Shown here: positions 1-9,197 of the stretch, piece by piece | Layout of the letters: every line of letters begins with the position of its first letter | How positions within the stretch are numbered: position 1 is the first letter of the stretch | Assembly: GCA_018645325.1 (NCBI GenBank) | Contig: JABGOU010000001.1 | Location: 62,001 to 126,000 of the forward strand | Source of the DNA: Desulfobacula sp. | GTDB taxonomy: Bacteria; Desulfobacterota; Desulfobacteria; Desulfobacterales; Desulfobacteraceae | Length of the DNA stretch: 64,000 bases | Direction: 5' to 3' | Translations under genes and position numbers: made by a program | Notes under the pieces: model-generated | The model's input: the letters and a program-made list of their open reading frames with translations, nothing else | What the model was told of the DNA's origin: nothing | Database searches by the model: none

Positions 1-1
1 C

Positions 2-259
2 TTAAAAGCAGAAGATATTGATGTATCAGCAGGAATGTATGTTTACACCCCGGATGACAAACCTGTTATCGGCCCCTGCGATGAAATCAAGGGATTACAC
101 CTGAACTGCGGGTATTGGTGCGGAGTCATGATGTCTCCTGCCGCAGGTAAGAGAGTTGCAGATATTGCCACGGGCATTATGGACAACAAGGATAACCTTC
201 TGCGGTACAGTCGTTTTAAAGAAGGTGATTTTGAAAAAGGTGATACATTTTTAAAATAA
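2..259 (+). CDS. FAD-dependent amine oxidoreductase (DAO family), C-terminal end only
   Basis: The frame is open from the left edge of the window, so only about the last 85 residues are visible. They carry the C-terminal FAD-closing part of D-amino-acid/sarcosine/glycine oxidase-like enzymes: a 'KPVIGP' stretch followed by 'GLHLNCGYWCGVMMSPAAGK', which in this family contacts the flavin. Such enzymes oxidise the C-N bond of sarcosine, dimethylglycine or amino acids. The gene lies 34 bases upstream of the DUF1638-hydantoinase gene on the same strand and is probably in one operon with it. Substrate cannot be judged because the N-terminal part is missing. Confidence 0.8.
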   Translation, partial: LKAEDIDVSAGMYVYTPDDKPVIGPCDEIKGLHLNCGYWCGVMMSPAAGKRVADIATGIMDNKDNLLRYSRFKEGDFEKGDTFLK

Positions 260-293
260 AAATAAACAAAGGATAAATGATCGGGGTAATAAT

Positions 294-3128
294 TTGAAAA
301 AAAAGACTTATGCAATTGGATGCGCTGTTCTGGCCATTGATATGAAGCATTGCGCAAAAAAATTAGGAATTGATATTGAATATAAATTTCTAGAGGCAGG
401 ACTTCACAACAATCCAAAACTGCTCAAAGAAAAACTCCAGGCCGCAATTGATGAAATTTGTGCAACGGATTTGTGCGACCGCATTATCATCGGATATGGA
501 ATTTGCGGCAAAGGAACCATTGGTATTCAATCGGGCTCGGTCCCCTTGGTCATTCCCAAAGTACATGACTGCGTTGCTTTGTTTCTGGGAGGAGATCAGG
601 CCTACAAACGTGAATTTAAAAAATATCCCGGGACTTATTATCTTTCAGCCGGATGGTGTGAAGAAAAAACCGAACCCATATCCCAGAGAAAACAATGGGT
701 CTATTTTGGTGATAAAAAACTTAATTTTAATGACCTGGTTGAAAAACACGGCCAGGATGCTGCCGAGCATACCTTTGATTTTTTAAATTCATGGCAGAAA
801 AACTATCAAAGGGCGGCTTTTATAGAAACCGGTGCAAAAACATCCCCTAAGTATGAAAAATTAGCACTCGAAATGGCCTCTGAATACAAGTGGAAATATG
901 ATAAAATAAATGGAAGCGGTGAGTTGATTGGAAAAATGCTCACTGCCTTTGATTCAACATCTGATATCCTTTTTGTACCCCCCGAACATGTGATCGGATT
1001 CGATGCCATCCAGTCCACCCTGTCAGCCAATCCCATCTTGGACCTTAAAACAAATCTGAAGAAAACCAGTTCTAAAAAAATAATCCCAGGTATCAAAATT
1101 CATCCCGATTCTTATATAAAAACCGGTTTGGGTATTGATGCCGGCGGTACTTACACAGATGCGGTGATCTATGATCTTAAAGAAGATAAAACCCTTTGCA
1201 AAAGTAAATCTTTGACAACAAAATGGGATTTCACTAAAGGAATTGGCAGCGCATTAAAAAAACTGGATCAGGAAAAACTGCTACGGGTGGAACTGGTTTC
1301 TTTGTCTACAACCCTTGCCACCAATGCCATTGTTGAAAATGAAGGTCAAAAAGTCGGTATGATTCTCATGCCGCCCTATGGACTTGGTATTGATAAAAAT
1401 ATATTATTTTACCCTAAAAGTGTTATTCAGGGACAGCTCAAGATCACGGGTAGAGAAGTCATTCCCATTGATCCGGATGAAGTCCGACAAAAAGCCGTAC
1501 AAATGATTGAAAACCATGGGGTTACCGCCTTTGCAGTATCAGGGTTTGCAGGATCTATTAACCCTGAGCATGAAATCCAGGTAAAAGACATTATCCATGA
1601 ACACACCGGCCTCTTTGTTACCTGTGGTCATGAATTATCCGACACCTTAAATTTTCAGACAAGGGCGATAACGGCCATGCTCAATGCACGGATTATCCCC
1701 CGGCTTGCAAGCCTGCTTCTGGATCTTGAAAAAGTCTTGGATGCGCTTGGTATTCATGCCCCAATCGTTGTGGTAAAAGGGGATGGCACATTGATGAGCT
1801 CAACCATGGCCAAACAACGACCCGTTGAAACAATTCTTTCCGGTCCTGCCGCCAGCGTTGCAGGTGCAAGGCATCTGACAGGAATTAAAAATGCCCTGGT
1901 TGTGGACATGGGGGGGACAACGACGGATACGGCAGCTCTCACGGACAACCTTGTAAACCTCAATGAAAAAGGGTCAAATGTAGGGGGGCACAGGACCCAT
2001 GTTAAAGCTCTTGAAATTAGAACTGCCGGCCTTGGCGGGGACAGCTTGATTGAATTTACAAAGGGAGAATTTTTAATCGGTCCCAAAAGAGTGGCTCCCA
2101 TTGCCTGGCTGGGGCAGATGTATAAAGGGGCTCACGAGGCTTTAGAATTTTTAAACCAGAACATGCATCACTATGGCACCACCACCCGGAAAATGCAAAT
2201 TCTTGCTTTAACAGGTTCTGTAAAGCAGCTTGACTTGATATCCATGGAAAAAAAGATTGTTTCCCTGCTGAAAACTAGACCGCATTCCATTGATGAACTG
2301 GTTCAAAAAACAAACGTTCTTGCCGACTTCAGTCTTCCTTTGCAGAGGCTTGAAGAAAATTTTATCCTGCAGCGCTGCGGACTGACCCTAACTGATCTTT
2401 TACATATAACAGGACAGTTTGAAAAATGGGATAAAAACATTGCAAAAGAATATTGCCGGATGTTTTGTTTTCTGACAAAAAAAACAATGCCTGAATTGAC
2501 CGAGCATCTTCTGAATATGGGGGTAAATCTTTTAACCCTTGAACTTTTAAAACGCCAGCTGGATGATGAGACAGATCCCGAAGCCATAAGCAGTTGTCCT
2601 GTATGTAAGGTCCTGATAGATAATCTTTTGACCCGAAAAAATCCCGATTATGAAGTTGCCATTAACCTTAAACGCCCAGTTATCGGTATCGGTGCTCCCA
2701 CTAAATTTTTTCTTTCAAAAGCTGTAAAGCCCCTTAATGCAGAAGCCATCCTGCCTGAGGATGCGGATGTGGCCAATGCCATCGGTGCTATTACAAGTAA
2801 TGTTGTTATAACAAAACAATTAAGAATCGTACCTGGAGACAAGGGCGAGTTTATAGTGGAAGGGGTTGCCGGAACCCGTCGCTTTAAAAGTTTTAATAAT
2901 GCAGATCATTTTGCCAGGGAAGAATTGGTTCGGATTGTAAGGGAAAGAGCCCGGGTTTCCGGGACCAGTTGCCAGGAAGTAACTCTGGAAACTTGCGACA
3001 AGATCCCGACCACTGCCGGCGGCGACCCGATTTTTATGGGAAGAACACTTTATGCCAGCTTAAAAGGCAGACCTGACATTGTATTGGAAAAAAATCCTTT
3101 AAAAACTAAAATGGAATCTCTTGTTTAA
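294..3128 (+). CDS. DUF1638 domain fused to hydantoinase/oxoprolinase-type ASKHA ATPase
   Basis: The first 230 or so residues match the DUF1638 type (N-terminal 'GCAVLAIDM', then 'IIIGYGICGKGTIG' and 'VPKVHDCVALFLGG'). From about residue 278 an ASKHA ATPase of the hydantoinase A/oxoprolinase type begins ('GIDAGGTYTDAVIYD'), with a second phosphate loop near residue 538 ('VVDMGGTTTDTAAL'). Residues 640-720 look like a helical winged-helix-type insert, and a Cys pair 'SSCPVC' lies near 768-771. DUF1638 and hydantoinase-like proteins often sit beside corrinoid methyltransferase genes, so a role in activating a corrinoid protein or hydrolysing a cyclic amide is possible; this is inference. The start is TTG at 294 with only a weak ribosome site. 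Confidence 0.75.
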   Translation: MKKKTYAIGCAVLAIDMKHCAKKLGIDIEYKFLEAGLHNNPKLLKEKLQAAIDEICATDLCDRIIIGYGICGKGTIGIQSGSVPLVIPKVHDCVALFLGGDQAYKREFKKYPGTYYLSAGWCEEKTEPISQRKQWVYFGDKKLNFNDLVEKHGQDAAEHTFDFLNSWQKNYQRAAFIETGAKTSPKYEKLALEMASEYKWKYDKINGSGELIGKMLTAFDSTSDILFVPPEHVIGFDAIQSTLSANPILDLKTNLKKTSSKKIIPGIKIHPDSYIKTGLGIDAGGTYTDAVIYDLKEDKTLCKSKSLTTKWDFTKGIGSALKKLDQEKLLRVELVSLSTTLATNAIVENEGQKVGMILMPPYGLGIDKNILFYPKSVIQGQLKITGREVIPIDPDEVRQKAVQMIENHGVTAFAVSGFAGSINPEHEIQVKDIIHEHTGLFVTCGHELSDTLNFQTRAITAMLNARIIPRLASLLLDLEKVLDALGIHAPIVVVKGDGTLMSSTMAKQRPVETILSGPAASVAGARHLTGIKNALVVDMGGTTTDTAALTDNLVNLNEKGSNVGGHRTHVKALEIRTAGLGGDSLIEFTKGEFLIGPKRVAPIAWLGQMYKGAHEALEFLNQNMHHYGTTTRKMQILALTGSVKQLDLISMEKKIVSLLKTRPHSIDELVQKTNVLADFSLPLQRLEENFILQRCGLTLTDLLHITGQFEKWDKNIAKEYCRMFCFLTKKTMPELTEHLLNMGVNLLTLELLKRQLDDETDPEAISSCPVCKVLIDNLLTRKNPDYEVAINLKRPVIGIGAPTKFFLSKAVKPLNAEAILPEDADVANAIGAITSNVVITKQLRIVPGDKGEFIVEGVAGTRRFKSFNNADHFAREELVRIVRERARVSGTSCQEVTLETCDKIPTTAGGDPIFMGRTLYASLKGRPDIVLEKNPLKTKMESLV

Positions 3129-3166
3129 AAAACAGGCCGGAAGATATACTCCCGACCTGTTTTTTT
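3127..3166. terminator. Bidirectional hairpin terminator between convergent genes
   Basis: A stem formed by AACAGGcCGG and CCGaCCTGTT is flanked by an A run on the left and a T run on the right. It can end transcription from the DUF1638-hydantoinase gene (plus) and from the substrate-binding gene (minus). Confidence 0.8.
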
Positions 3167-3192
3167 GGGTTTAATGAATGGTTATGGGATGA

Positions 3193-4782
3193 TTACTTCT
3201 TCCACCAGCGTTCGCCGACTCTCATTCCATCCAGGGCCATGGCCGCAGACAGCGGTCCATGTGCAAATTTATCTGAACTGGCTTCAACCATCTGGTTGAA
3301 CATGGGAACAACGGTTCCGCTGTCATTCCTGCAGATTTCCTGCATGTCATAGTACATTTTCCGGCGTTTTTCTTTATCCAGCTCTGCTCTTGCAGCGATC
3401 AAAATTTCATTGAACTTTTTATTGCTCCAGTGGGTATCATTCCAGGGGGCACCTTCTGAATATGCAACTGAGAACATCATATCCTCAATGGCACGCCCGC
3501 CCCAATAACACATACACCACTCTTTTTTAATCCAGACATTGCTCCAGTATCCATCATCAGGCTCCCTGACAACATTTATCTTGATACCGGCTTTTTTTGC
3601 ATGTTCCTTGATAAGGATTGCGGCATCCACTGCCCCGGCAAAAGCTGCATCTGCTGCATGCAGGTTAAAGACATGGTCAAGCATACCCGCTTTTTTCATA
3701 TGAAATTTGGCTTTTTCAGGATCATATTTTCTTTGCTCCAGATCCTTAGCATGATATTGTTGTACAGGTGCAATGGGATGATCATTACCAACGGAGCCAT
3801 ATCCCCGCAGGATCTGTTTCACTAAAGCTTCACGGTCAATGGCAAGCTTTAAAGCAGTTCGAACATCATTGTTGCCATAAGGTTTTTGGTCCACCAGCAT
3901 GGGGATGGTGTAGTGTGCCGTTCCAGTTGTGGAATGGACTTTTACGCCGGGCATTTTTTTCATTAGATGGACTGTTTTTAGTTCAACACGATCCATATAG
4001 TCTATCTGACCTGTTTTTAAGGCGTTTGTTCTGGCATTGGTATCAACTATGGACAGGGTCTCAATTTCATCAAAGTGGGCTCTTCCCTCTTTCCAGTAAT
4101 TGGGATTGCGTTTTGAAAAAGCTCTGACACCGGGTTCCCACTTATCCAGAATATATCCACCCGTACCGATACCCTTTTCAAATTCCGCACCCTTGGTTCC
4201 GGCCGGACAAATGGTCAAATGATAATCCCCCAGGATAAAGGGAAAGTCAGCGCTGCCGCCGGAAAGTTCAAAAACAACTTCATTCTTTCCGTCTGATTTT
4301 ATATTTGTAATGCTGCCCAAATTGCCTTTTGCTGCAGATTTGGATTCTTCACTGAGATGGTGGTTTATGGAAAAAATCACATCTTCTGCCGTCATGGTTT
4401 TGCCATTATGGAATTCTACACCCTTGCGCAGCTTAAAGGTCCATTTTTTTGCATCTGCCGAAGCGCCCCAGGATTCAGCCAGCTCAGGTATGGCATTAAA
4501 ATTATGGTCGATTTCAACAAGATTATTTCTTATCTGCCAGTTGACGTTCTGGTTCATGTTGGAGGTCAGTGTTCCAGGATCCATGGAATCGGTAGTTGAC
4601 CCGCCCGTAATACCAATTCTAAAACGTCCCCCTTTTTTAGGAACAGAAGCCTGGGCAGTGCCTGCGAGCAGCGCAGGGGATACAGCTGCTGCAAGACCCA
4701 GAGCTGAAACCTGGCTGAGAAAACGCCTTCTACTAATTTTGTTTTGTTCAAACATCTTAGTTAACCTTGATAGTTCTGACAT
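3193..4782 (-). CDS. ABC transporter substrate-binding protein, family 5 (peptide/opine type), Tat-exported
   Basis: This 529-residue protein is a family 5 solute-binding protein, the DppA/OppA class that captures peptides, nickel or modified amines in the periplasm. A twin-arginine signal is visible near residues 17-23 ('SRRRFLSQ') followed by a hydrophobic stretch ending at AQA, so export should go through Tat and the protein probably folds in the cytoplasm. Typical family sequence follows, including 'ESWGASADAKKWTFKLRKGV' and 'VRTALKLAIDREALVKQIL'. It is the last gene of a dppB-C-DF-A order and lies 45 bases after the ATPase gene. The ligand cannot be read from the sequence; neighbouring betaine and amine genes make a modified amine possible. 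Confidence 0.9.
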   Translation of the reverse strand: MSELSRLTKMFEQNKISRRRFLSQVSALGLAAAVSPALLAGTAQASVPKKGGRFRIGITGGSTTDSMDPGTLTSNMNQNVNWQIRNNLVEIDHNFNAIPELAESWGASADAKKWTFKLRKGVEFHNGKTMTAEDVIFSINHHLSEESKSAAKGNLGSITNIKSDGKNEVVFELSGGSADFPFILGDYHLTICPAGTKGAEFEKGIGTGGYILDKWEPGVRAFSKRNPNYWKEGRAHFDEIETLSIVDTNARTNALKTGQIDYMDRVELKTVHLMKKMPGVKVHSTTGTAHYTIPMLVDQKPYGNNDVRTALKLAIDREALVKQILRGYGSVGNDHPIAPVQQYHAKDLEQRKYDPEKAKFHMKKAGMLDHVFNLHAADAAFAGAVDAAILIKEHAKKAGIKINVVREPDDGYWSNVWIKKEWCMCYWGGRAIEDMMFSVAYSEGAPWNDTHWSNKKFNEILIAARAELDKEKRRKMYYDMQEICRNDSGTVVPMFNQMVEASSDKFAHGPLSAAMALDGMRVGERWWKK

Positions 4783-4827
4783 GTTTTTACTCCTCCTTAT
4801 TGAATTATTAAATGTTGCGTTATTAAA

Positions 4828-6444
4828 TTAAATAAATGTTGAGGCACGCTTTTCTAAAAGGTTGTCCAGCCAATCCGGATCCATTTCAGGAACAGATGCC
4901 AACAGTTTATCCGTATACTCATGGTGAGGCGGGGTCAGGATTTCTTTTTTTGCACCTTGTTCAACAATTTTACCTTGAAGCATAATAACAATTTTATCTG
5001 CAATGGCTTTGACTGTTGCAAGATCATGGGTAATAAACAAATAAGACATGTTTGTTTTATTCTGCAGATCCTGCAAAAGATCTAAAATTCCTTCTGCCAC
5101 CAATTGATCCAGCGCAGATGTGACTTCATCACAAATGATCAGATCAGGTTTGGCAGCCAGGGCTCTGGCTATGCAGATCCTCTGTTTTTCACCACCGGAA
5201 AGCTCTGTGGTCAATCGGCCGATATAGTGATCCGGGTCAAGTTCGATATCCACCAAAAGTTGTCTGATCTGTTCTTCAGCCTCTTTACCCCTTATCCCAA
5301 AATAAAATTCAAGGGGCCTGCCAATTACTTTTCTGACGGTCTGTTTTGGATTTAATGCAGTATCAGGCATCTGATATATCATCTGCATTTTTCTTAAGTC
5401 ATCTTTTACTCTGTCTTTTAATTTTCTGGGAAGTTCTTTTCCCAAAAATTTTATGGAGCCGTTATTGGCAGGAAGAAGGCCTGTAATAATTTTTGCCACG
5501 GTGCTTTTCCCACTGCCTGATTCTCCTACCAGGGCAACAGTTCTGCCTTTTCTTACAGTCAGATCTATATCCTCAACTACATTTTTATCTCCTGTGTAAG
5601 TTGCAGCCACGTTTTTGATATTAAGGATCACATCCATTTTATCATGAATGGTTTTGTTTTCCCTCAAGGATCTTACATTTAACAATTCCCTGGTATATTT
5701 TTCTTTGGGATTTTTAATCAATTCTCTAGTTTCATTCATTTCAACAAGCCGGCCGTTTCTTAATACCATGATTCTATGGGCTACCTGTGCCACCACAGCC
5801 AGATCATGAGTTATATACAGTGCGGCTTTGTTCATCTTCTCTGTTATTTCTTTGACGGCTGCCAATACTTCGATCTGAGTTGTCACATCCAGTGCTGTTG
5901 TGGGCTCATCAAACACAATGATATCTGGTTTGCATGACATGGCCATAGCCACCATTGCCCTTTGAAGCTGGCCTCCTGAAAGTTCATGGGGATATCGGTA
6001 TCCAATTTTGTCCGGACTGGGTAAAAACAGGCGTTCGTAAAGTTCAATGGCTTCTTTTTCAGCTTGGACCGAACTCATCAATCCATGTTGGACAGGTGCT
6101 TCTGCATATTGTTTTATAACACGATGAGCAGGATTAAAAGAAGCGGCCGCGCTCTGTGCCACATAGGATATTTTTGACCCCCTGACCTTTCTTAAATCTT
6201 TATTTGATGCATTAAACATTTCTATGCCGTCAAGATTTATGGATCCGGATGCAATTCTGCATCCCTGTCTTGCATACCCCATGGCAGCCAGGCCGATAGT
6301 GGATTTACCGGCCCCGGATTCACCAATGAGCCCAAGCACTTCTCCTCTTTTCAAATCAAAGCTGATGTCATGGACAATGGGCTGCCATTTTTCTTCATAA
6401 TAGGCTTCAAGATATAAATTTTTTATTTCCAGCAGATTGTTCAA
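4828..6444 (-). CDS. Fused two-domain ABC ATPase (DppD-DppF type)
   Basis: One 538-residue chain carries two complete ATP-binding cassettes. Cassette 1 has Walker A 'GESGAGKST', signature 'LSGGQLQRA' and Walker B 'IIVFDEPTTALD'. Cassette 2 has Walker A 'GESGSGKST', signature 'LSGGEKQR' and Walker B 'LIICDEVTSALD'. In most Dpp/Opp systems these are two proteins; the fusion, as in YejF and GsiA, supplies both ATPase halves. It energises the adjacent DppB/DppC-type permeases on the inner face of the membrane. The gene starts 14 bases after the dppC-like gene, consistent with one mRNA. Confidence 0.92.
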   Translation of the reverse strand: MNNLLEIKNLYLEAYYEEKWQPIVHDISFDLKRGEVLGLIGESGAGKSTIGLAAMGYARQGCRIASGSINLDGIEMFNASNKDLRKVRGSKISYVAQSAAASFNPAHRVIKQYAEAPVQHGLMSSVQAEKEAIELYERLFLPSPDKIGYRYPHELSGGQLQRAMVAMAMSCKPDIIVFDEPTTALDVTTQIEVLAAVKEITEKMNKAALYITHDLAVVAQVAHRIMVLRNGRLVEMNETRELIKNPKEKYTRELLNVRSLRENKTIHDKMDVILNIKNVAATYTGDKNVVEDIDLTVRKGRTVALVGESGSGKSTVAKIITGLLPANNGSIKFLGKELPRKLKDRVKDDLRKMQMIYQMPDTALNPKQTVRKVIGRPLEFYFGIRGKEAEEQIRQLLVDIELDPDHYIGRLTTELSGGEKQRICIARALAAKPDLIICDEVTSALDQLVAEGILDLLQDLQNKTNMSYLFITHDLATVKAIADKIVIMLQGKIVEQGAKKEILTPPHHEYTDKLLASVPEMDPDWLDNLLEKRASTFI

Positions 6445-6458
6445 TCTTATCTTCCTTT

Positions 6459-7277
6459 CTATTCGTGCAGACCACTTGATAAATGCAAGAACCAGTCAAC
6501 AATTAAATTGATGCCCACCGTTAAAACAGCAATGGCTGCCGCCGGGATTAAAGGGATAAATATACCAAATGTAATGGCTCCTGAATTTTCCCTGACCATT
6601 CCTCCCCAGTCTGCAAGAGGGGGTTGAAGGCCTAATCCAAGAAAACTTAAAGAAGCGATAAAAAGGAATACAAAACAGAATCTCAAACCAAATTCTGCAA
6701 TAAGTGGCGGCAGTGCGTTGGGCAGGATTTCATGGCGAATGAGCCACCAGAGTCCCTCTCCTCTTAGTCTGGCTGCCTCTACAAATTCCATTACCTCAAT
6801 ATCCATGGCAACTGCACGGGATAATCGATACACCCGGGTTAAATCTACAAGGGCTATGGTAAAAACCAGGTTTGGGATGGATGAACCTATAACAGACAAA
6901 ATCATCAAAGCAAAAATAAGAGTTGGAAATGCCATGATGATATCAATACATCGGCTGATCAGCTGGTCCGTCCATGCGCCTTTTACCGCAGCAACTAAGC
7001 CTAGAAGAGAACCGACCAGAAATGAAATTGCAGTTGTGACTAGTGCAAGTGCGATTGTATTCCTTGCACCGTAAATCATGCGGGTGAGAAGATCTCTTCC
7101 CAGATGGTCGGTTCCCAAATAAAATTTAGTAGAAGAACTTTCCCAGACATCCCCGACCACACTTGTTTCTCCATAAGGTGCGATCAAAGGTGCAAACAAA
7201 GCGACCAGAATATTCAGTATGACGATACCCATACCGATTCTGGCGGAGAGTGGAGATTGTCGTAATAACTTAAGCAC
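6459..7277 (-). CDS. ABC transporter permease, DppC type
   Basis: This 272-residue inner-membrane permease has an N-terminal membrane segment, a periplasmic stretch with the DppC-type 'FYLGTDHLGRDLLTRMIYG', and a group of five further membrane segments. The EAA loop that contacts the ATPase is seen as 'EAARLRGEGLWWLIRHEILPN'. It pairs with the upstream DppB-type permease (14-base gap) to form the channel for a family 5 importer. Confidence 0.93.
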   Translation of the reverse strand: MLKLLRQSPLSARIGMGIVILNILVALFAPLIAPYGETSVVGDVWESSSTKFYLGTDHLGRDLLTRMIYGARNTIALALVTTAISFLVGSLLGLVAAVKGAWTDQLISRCIDIIMAFPTLIFALMILSVIGSSIPNLVFTIALVDLTRVYRLSRAVAMDIEVMEFVEAARLRGEGLWWLIRHEILPNALPPLIAEFGLRFCFVFLFIASLSFLGLGLQPPLADWGGMVRENSGAITFGIFIPLIPAAAIAVLTVGINLIVDWFLHLSSGLHE

Positions 7278-7291
7278 TAAGGAGCTCCTTT

Positions 7292-8251
7292 TTAAATTTG
7301 GGATTGTCTCAGTTTCGGGTTGGAAAGCATGGACAAAATATCAGCCAAAAGGTTTAGAGAAATATAAACTATGGAAAAAACCAACCCTGATGCCTGAACA
7401 ACGGGAAGATCTCTTTTGGCAACTGAATCAACCAGTAACTGCCCTAAGCCCGGATATACAAAAACCACTTCAACGAGGACAACACCCACAATGAGATATG
7501 CCATGTTGACGGCAATTACATTGATCACAGGGGACAATGAATTGGGGAATGCATGGAGCACAATTATTCTGAGCCGCTTCATGCCTTTGATCTCTGCCAT
7601 TTCAATATACGCACTGGCCAGAACATTGATAATAGCCGCCCTTGTCTGCCGCATCATGTGTGCCGTCACAACACAGGTGAGTGTCAAAGAAGGCAGTATA
7701 ATGGCATATATTCTGCCGCTAAGCCCCATTTCAGGATCAATGACGGCCAGGCTGGGAAAAATATTCATTTTAACAGACAGAATACTGATCAGGATATAAG
7801 CAATAAAAAATTCCGGGAACGAAATAAACGAAAGGGTGGTGGTTGAAATCAACTTGTCAAAAAAAGTATTACGATAAAGTGCTGCAAGCATCCCTAAAAT
7901 AATTGCCAGGGGAATTGCAATCATGGCCGTGGAAAGGGCAAGAAACAAGGTGTTGCCGAACCGCCAGCCGATCAAACCTGCAACGGGCCGGCCATTGGCA
8001 AGGGAATTGCCGAACTCACCATGGATAAAATCATTGAGCCAGGCACCATAACGGATATGCGGCGGCAAGTCGAGTTTGAGTTCTTTTCGAAAGGCTTCCA
8101 CCGTCTCAGGTGTTGCTCCCTGGCCCAGAACGGTTTCAGCAACGTCCCCAGGCAATGCCTCCACACCGATAAAAATAATAAGCGAGATAATAAATACGGT
8201 TATCAGGCTTGCTCCACTTCGCTTGAGAATTAAAATTAATACGTTTTTCAT
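7292..8251 (-). CDS. ABC transporter permease, DppB type
   Basis: This 319-residue permease has the usual DppB layout: N-terminal membrane helix ('LITVFIISLIIFIGVEALPG'), the family sequence 'LGLDLPP'-like 'LKLDLPPHIRYGAWLNDFIHGEFGNS' spread over residues 56-81, and a C-terminal transport domain with 'EIKGMKRLRIIVLHAFPNSL' as the ATPase-contact loop. It is the first gene of the importer operon. A sigma-70-like promoter lies about 40 bases upstream and a palindromic operator candidate about 320 bases upstream. Confidence 0.92.
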   Translation of the reverse strand: MKNVLILILKRSGASLITVFIISLIIFIGVEALPGDVAETVLGQGATPETVEAFRKELKLDLPPHIRYGAWLNDFIHGEFGNSLANGRPVAGLIGWRFGNTLFLALSTAMIAIPLAIILGMLAALYRNTFFDKLISTTTLSFISFPEFFIAYILISILSVKMNIFPSLAVIDPEMGLSGRIYAIILPSLTLTCVVTAHMMRQTRAAIINVLASAYIEMAEIKGMKRLRIIVLHAFPNSLSPVINVIAVNMAYLIVGVVLVEVVFVYPGLGQLLVDSVAKRDLPVVQASGLVFSIVYISLNLLADILSMLSNPKLRQSQI

Positions 8252-8293
8252 AAATGAATCCGATTTTTTTAATTATTGCAATTTTATCTAAGG

Positions 8294-8322
8294 ACCATAT
8301 CGAACGCAAATCAGTTTGTCAA
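8294..8322 (-). promoter_or_regulatory. Sigma-70-like promoter for the dpp-like operon
   Basis: On the minus strand TTGACA (8322-8317) and TATGGT (8299-8294) are separated by exactly 17 bases. The predicted start site is about 35 bases before the dppB-type start codon at 8251. Confidence 0.55.
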
Positions 8323-8374
8323 ACCTGTATTCTAATTTTTATTTATAAGGATACCTCTCCTTTGTAAGCTTCAC

Positions 8375-8536
8375 TCAGAACTGTTTTTGTACCTGGAACA
8401 TTGAAAAAAATTTGTTTTGTTTCACAGCGGTTAGCGCTTTGCTTATCTGCTTTGCAAAAGGATTTGCAATACCGCAACTGATAATATCTTTTTCAATAAT
8501 AAGCGTCTGCTTATGATAGGGTGTTTGATTACGAAT
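8375..8536 (-). CDS. Possible 53-residue leader ORF with a non-ATG start
   Basis: On the minus strand a perfect AGGAGG (8549-8544) is followed seven bases later by ATT (8536-8534), which opens a 53-codon frame ending at TGA 8377-8375. An ATA lies directly before it and a TAA closes the frame upstream, so no ATG, GTG or TTG start is available at the proper distance. The peptide reads naturally (for example 'TLIIEKDIISCGIANPFAKQ') but I do not recognise it. It sits between a palindromic operator candidate and the importer genes, so it could be a leader peptide, a small protein with a rare start codon, or a relic whose ATG has mutated. Confidence 0.3.
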   Translation of the reverse strand: MRNQTPYHKQTLIIEKDIISCGIANPFAKQISKALTAVKQNKFFSMFQVQKQF

Positions 8537-8573
8537 TATTTTACCTCCTGCTTAAAAAAAGGTTACTTATTAC

Positions 8574-8589
8574 ACTCTAAATTTAGAGT
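8574..8589. promoter_or_regulatory. Perfect 16-bp palindrome, operator candidate
   Basis: ACTCTAAATTTAGAGT is a perfect palindrome, and the flanks TTAC/GTAA extend it with one extra base on the right. It lies just upstream of a strong ribosome site on the minus strand, a place typical of a dimeric repressor or activator site. No regulator gene is adjacent. Confidence 0.5.
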
Positions 8590-8941
8590 TGTAATATGCT
8601 AACTATTTAATCCAAACTCAAAAAAGCAAATTGTATGCCAGAAGAATACCTAATTCATAAGGTCATGATTTGATGGAATTTATTGAATTTTGTTTATAAG
8701 TATCAAGTATAAATTGATTCGAATATAGTGGGTCTAAATTTAATAAGATCTTGAAATTATGAGATATATTGTTGAAAATTCAAGTTATTCAATACTGATT
8801 CGATTAAATACTTTATAATATCAAATACTTAAATGATAAAATTTTTTATTATAAAGCAATTGTGAATCACATTTCGATCATGGTGCCCATTTAGTTTGGC
8901 TTGATAAAAAATCCATAAATGCGTATTTTGTTTGTCCATTA

Positions 8942-8983
8942 AATGGGGAGTTCCACCACTTTATAAGAGGAAGACTCCCCATT
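8942..8983. repeat. 10-bp perfect inverted repeat
   Basis: AATGGGGAGT (8942-8951) and ACTCCCCATT (8974-8983) are perfect inverted copies separated by 22 bases. No T run follows, so this looks more like a protein site or element end than a terminator. Confidence 0.6.
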
Positions 8984-9055
8984 GATCATCCAAATCCACC
9001 TTCAAATTTTCGTTTGCCTGCTGGCCATGGGTTGTCCGCAATGGGGTTGTGCACC

Positions 9056-9187
9056 ATCCCTGGCCATCAGCAAGGTGCCAGATGCAAGGCGACAAGGAGT
9101 GACGAAAGAGGCGTATAAGTCATACTCCGCAGGGAGGAACGACCGAAGTCAACGTAGCAGGTGGAACCTTGATGGTGGATCAGGGAT
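9056..9187. repeat. Structured REP/MITE-like element
   Basis: The ends are imperfect inverted copies: ATCCCTGgcCATCA..AAGGT on the left, and on the right ACCTTGATGG..ATCAGGGAT. The centre holds GTAT-aagtc-ATAC and repeated GGAGTGACGA / GGAGGAACGA words. From memory, near-identical cores recur between genes in delta-proteobacterial genomes; this cannot be checked here. The element carries no gene. Confidence 0.5.
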
Positions 9188-9197
9188 CAATAAAAGC

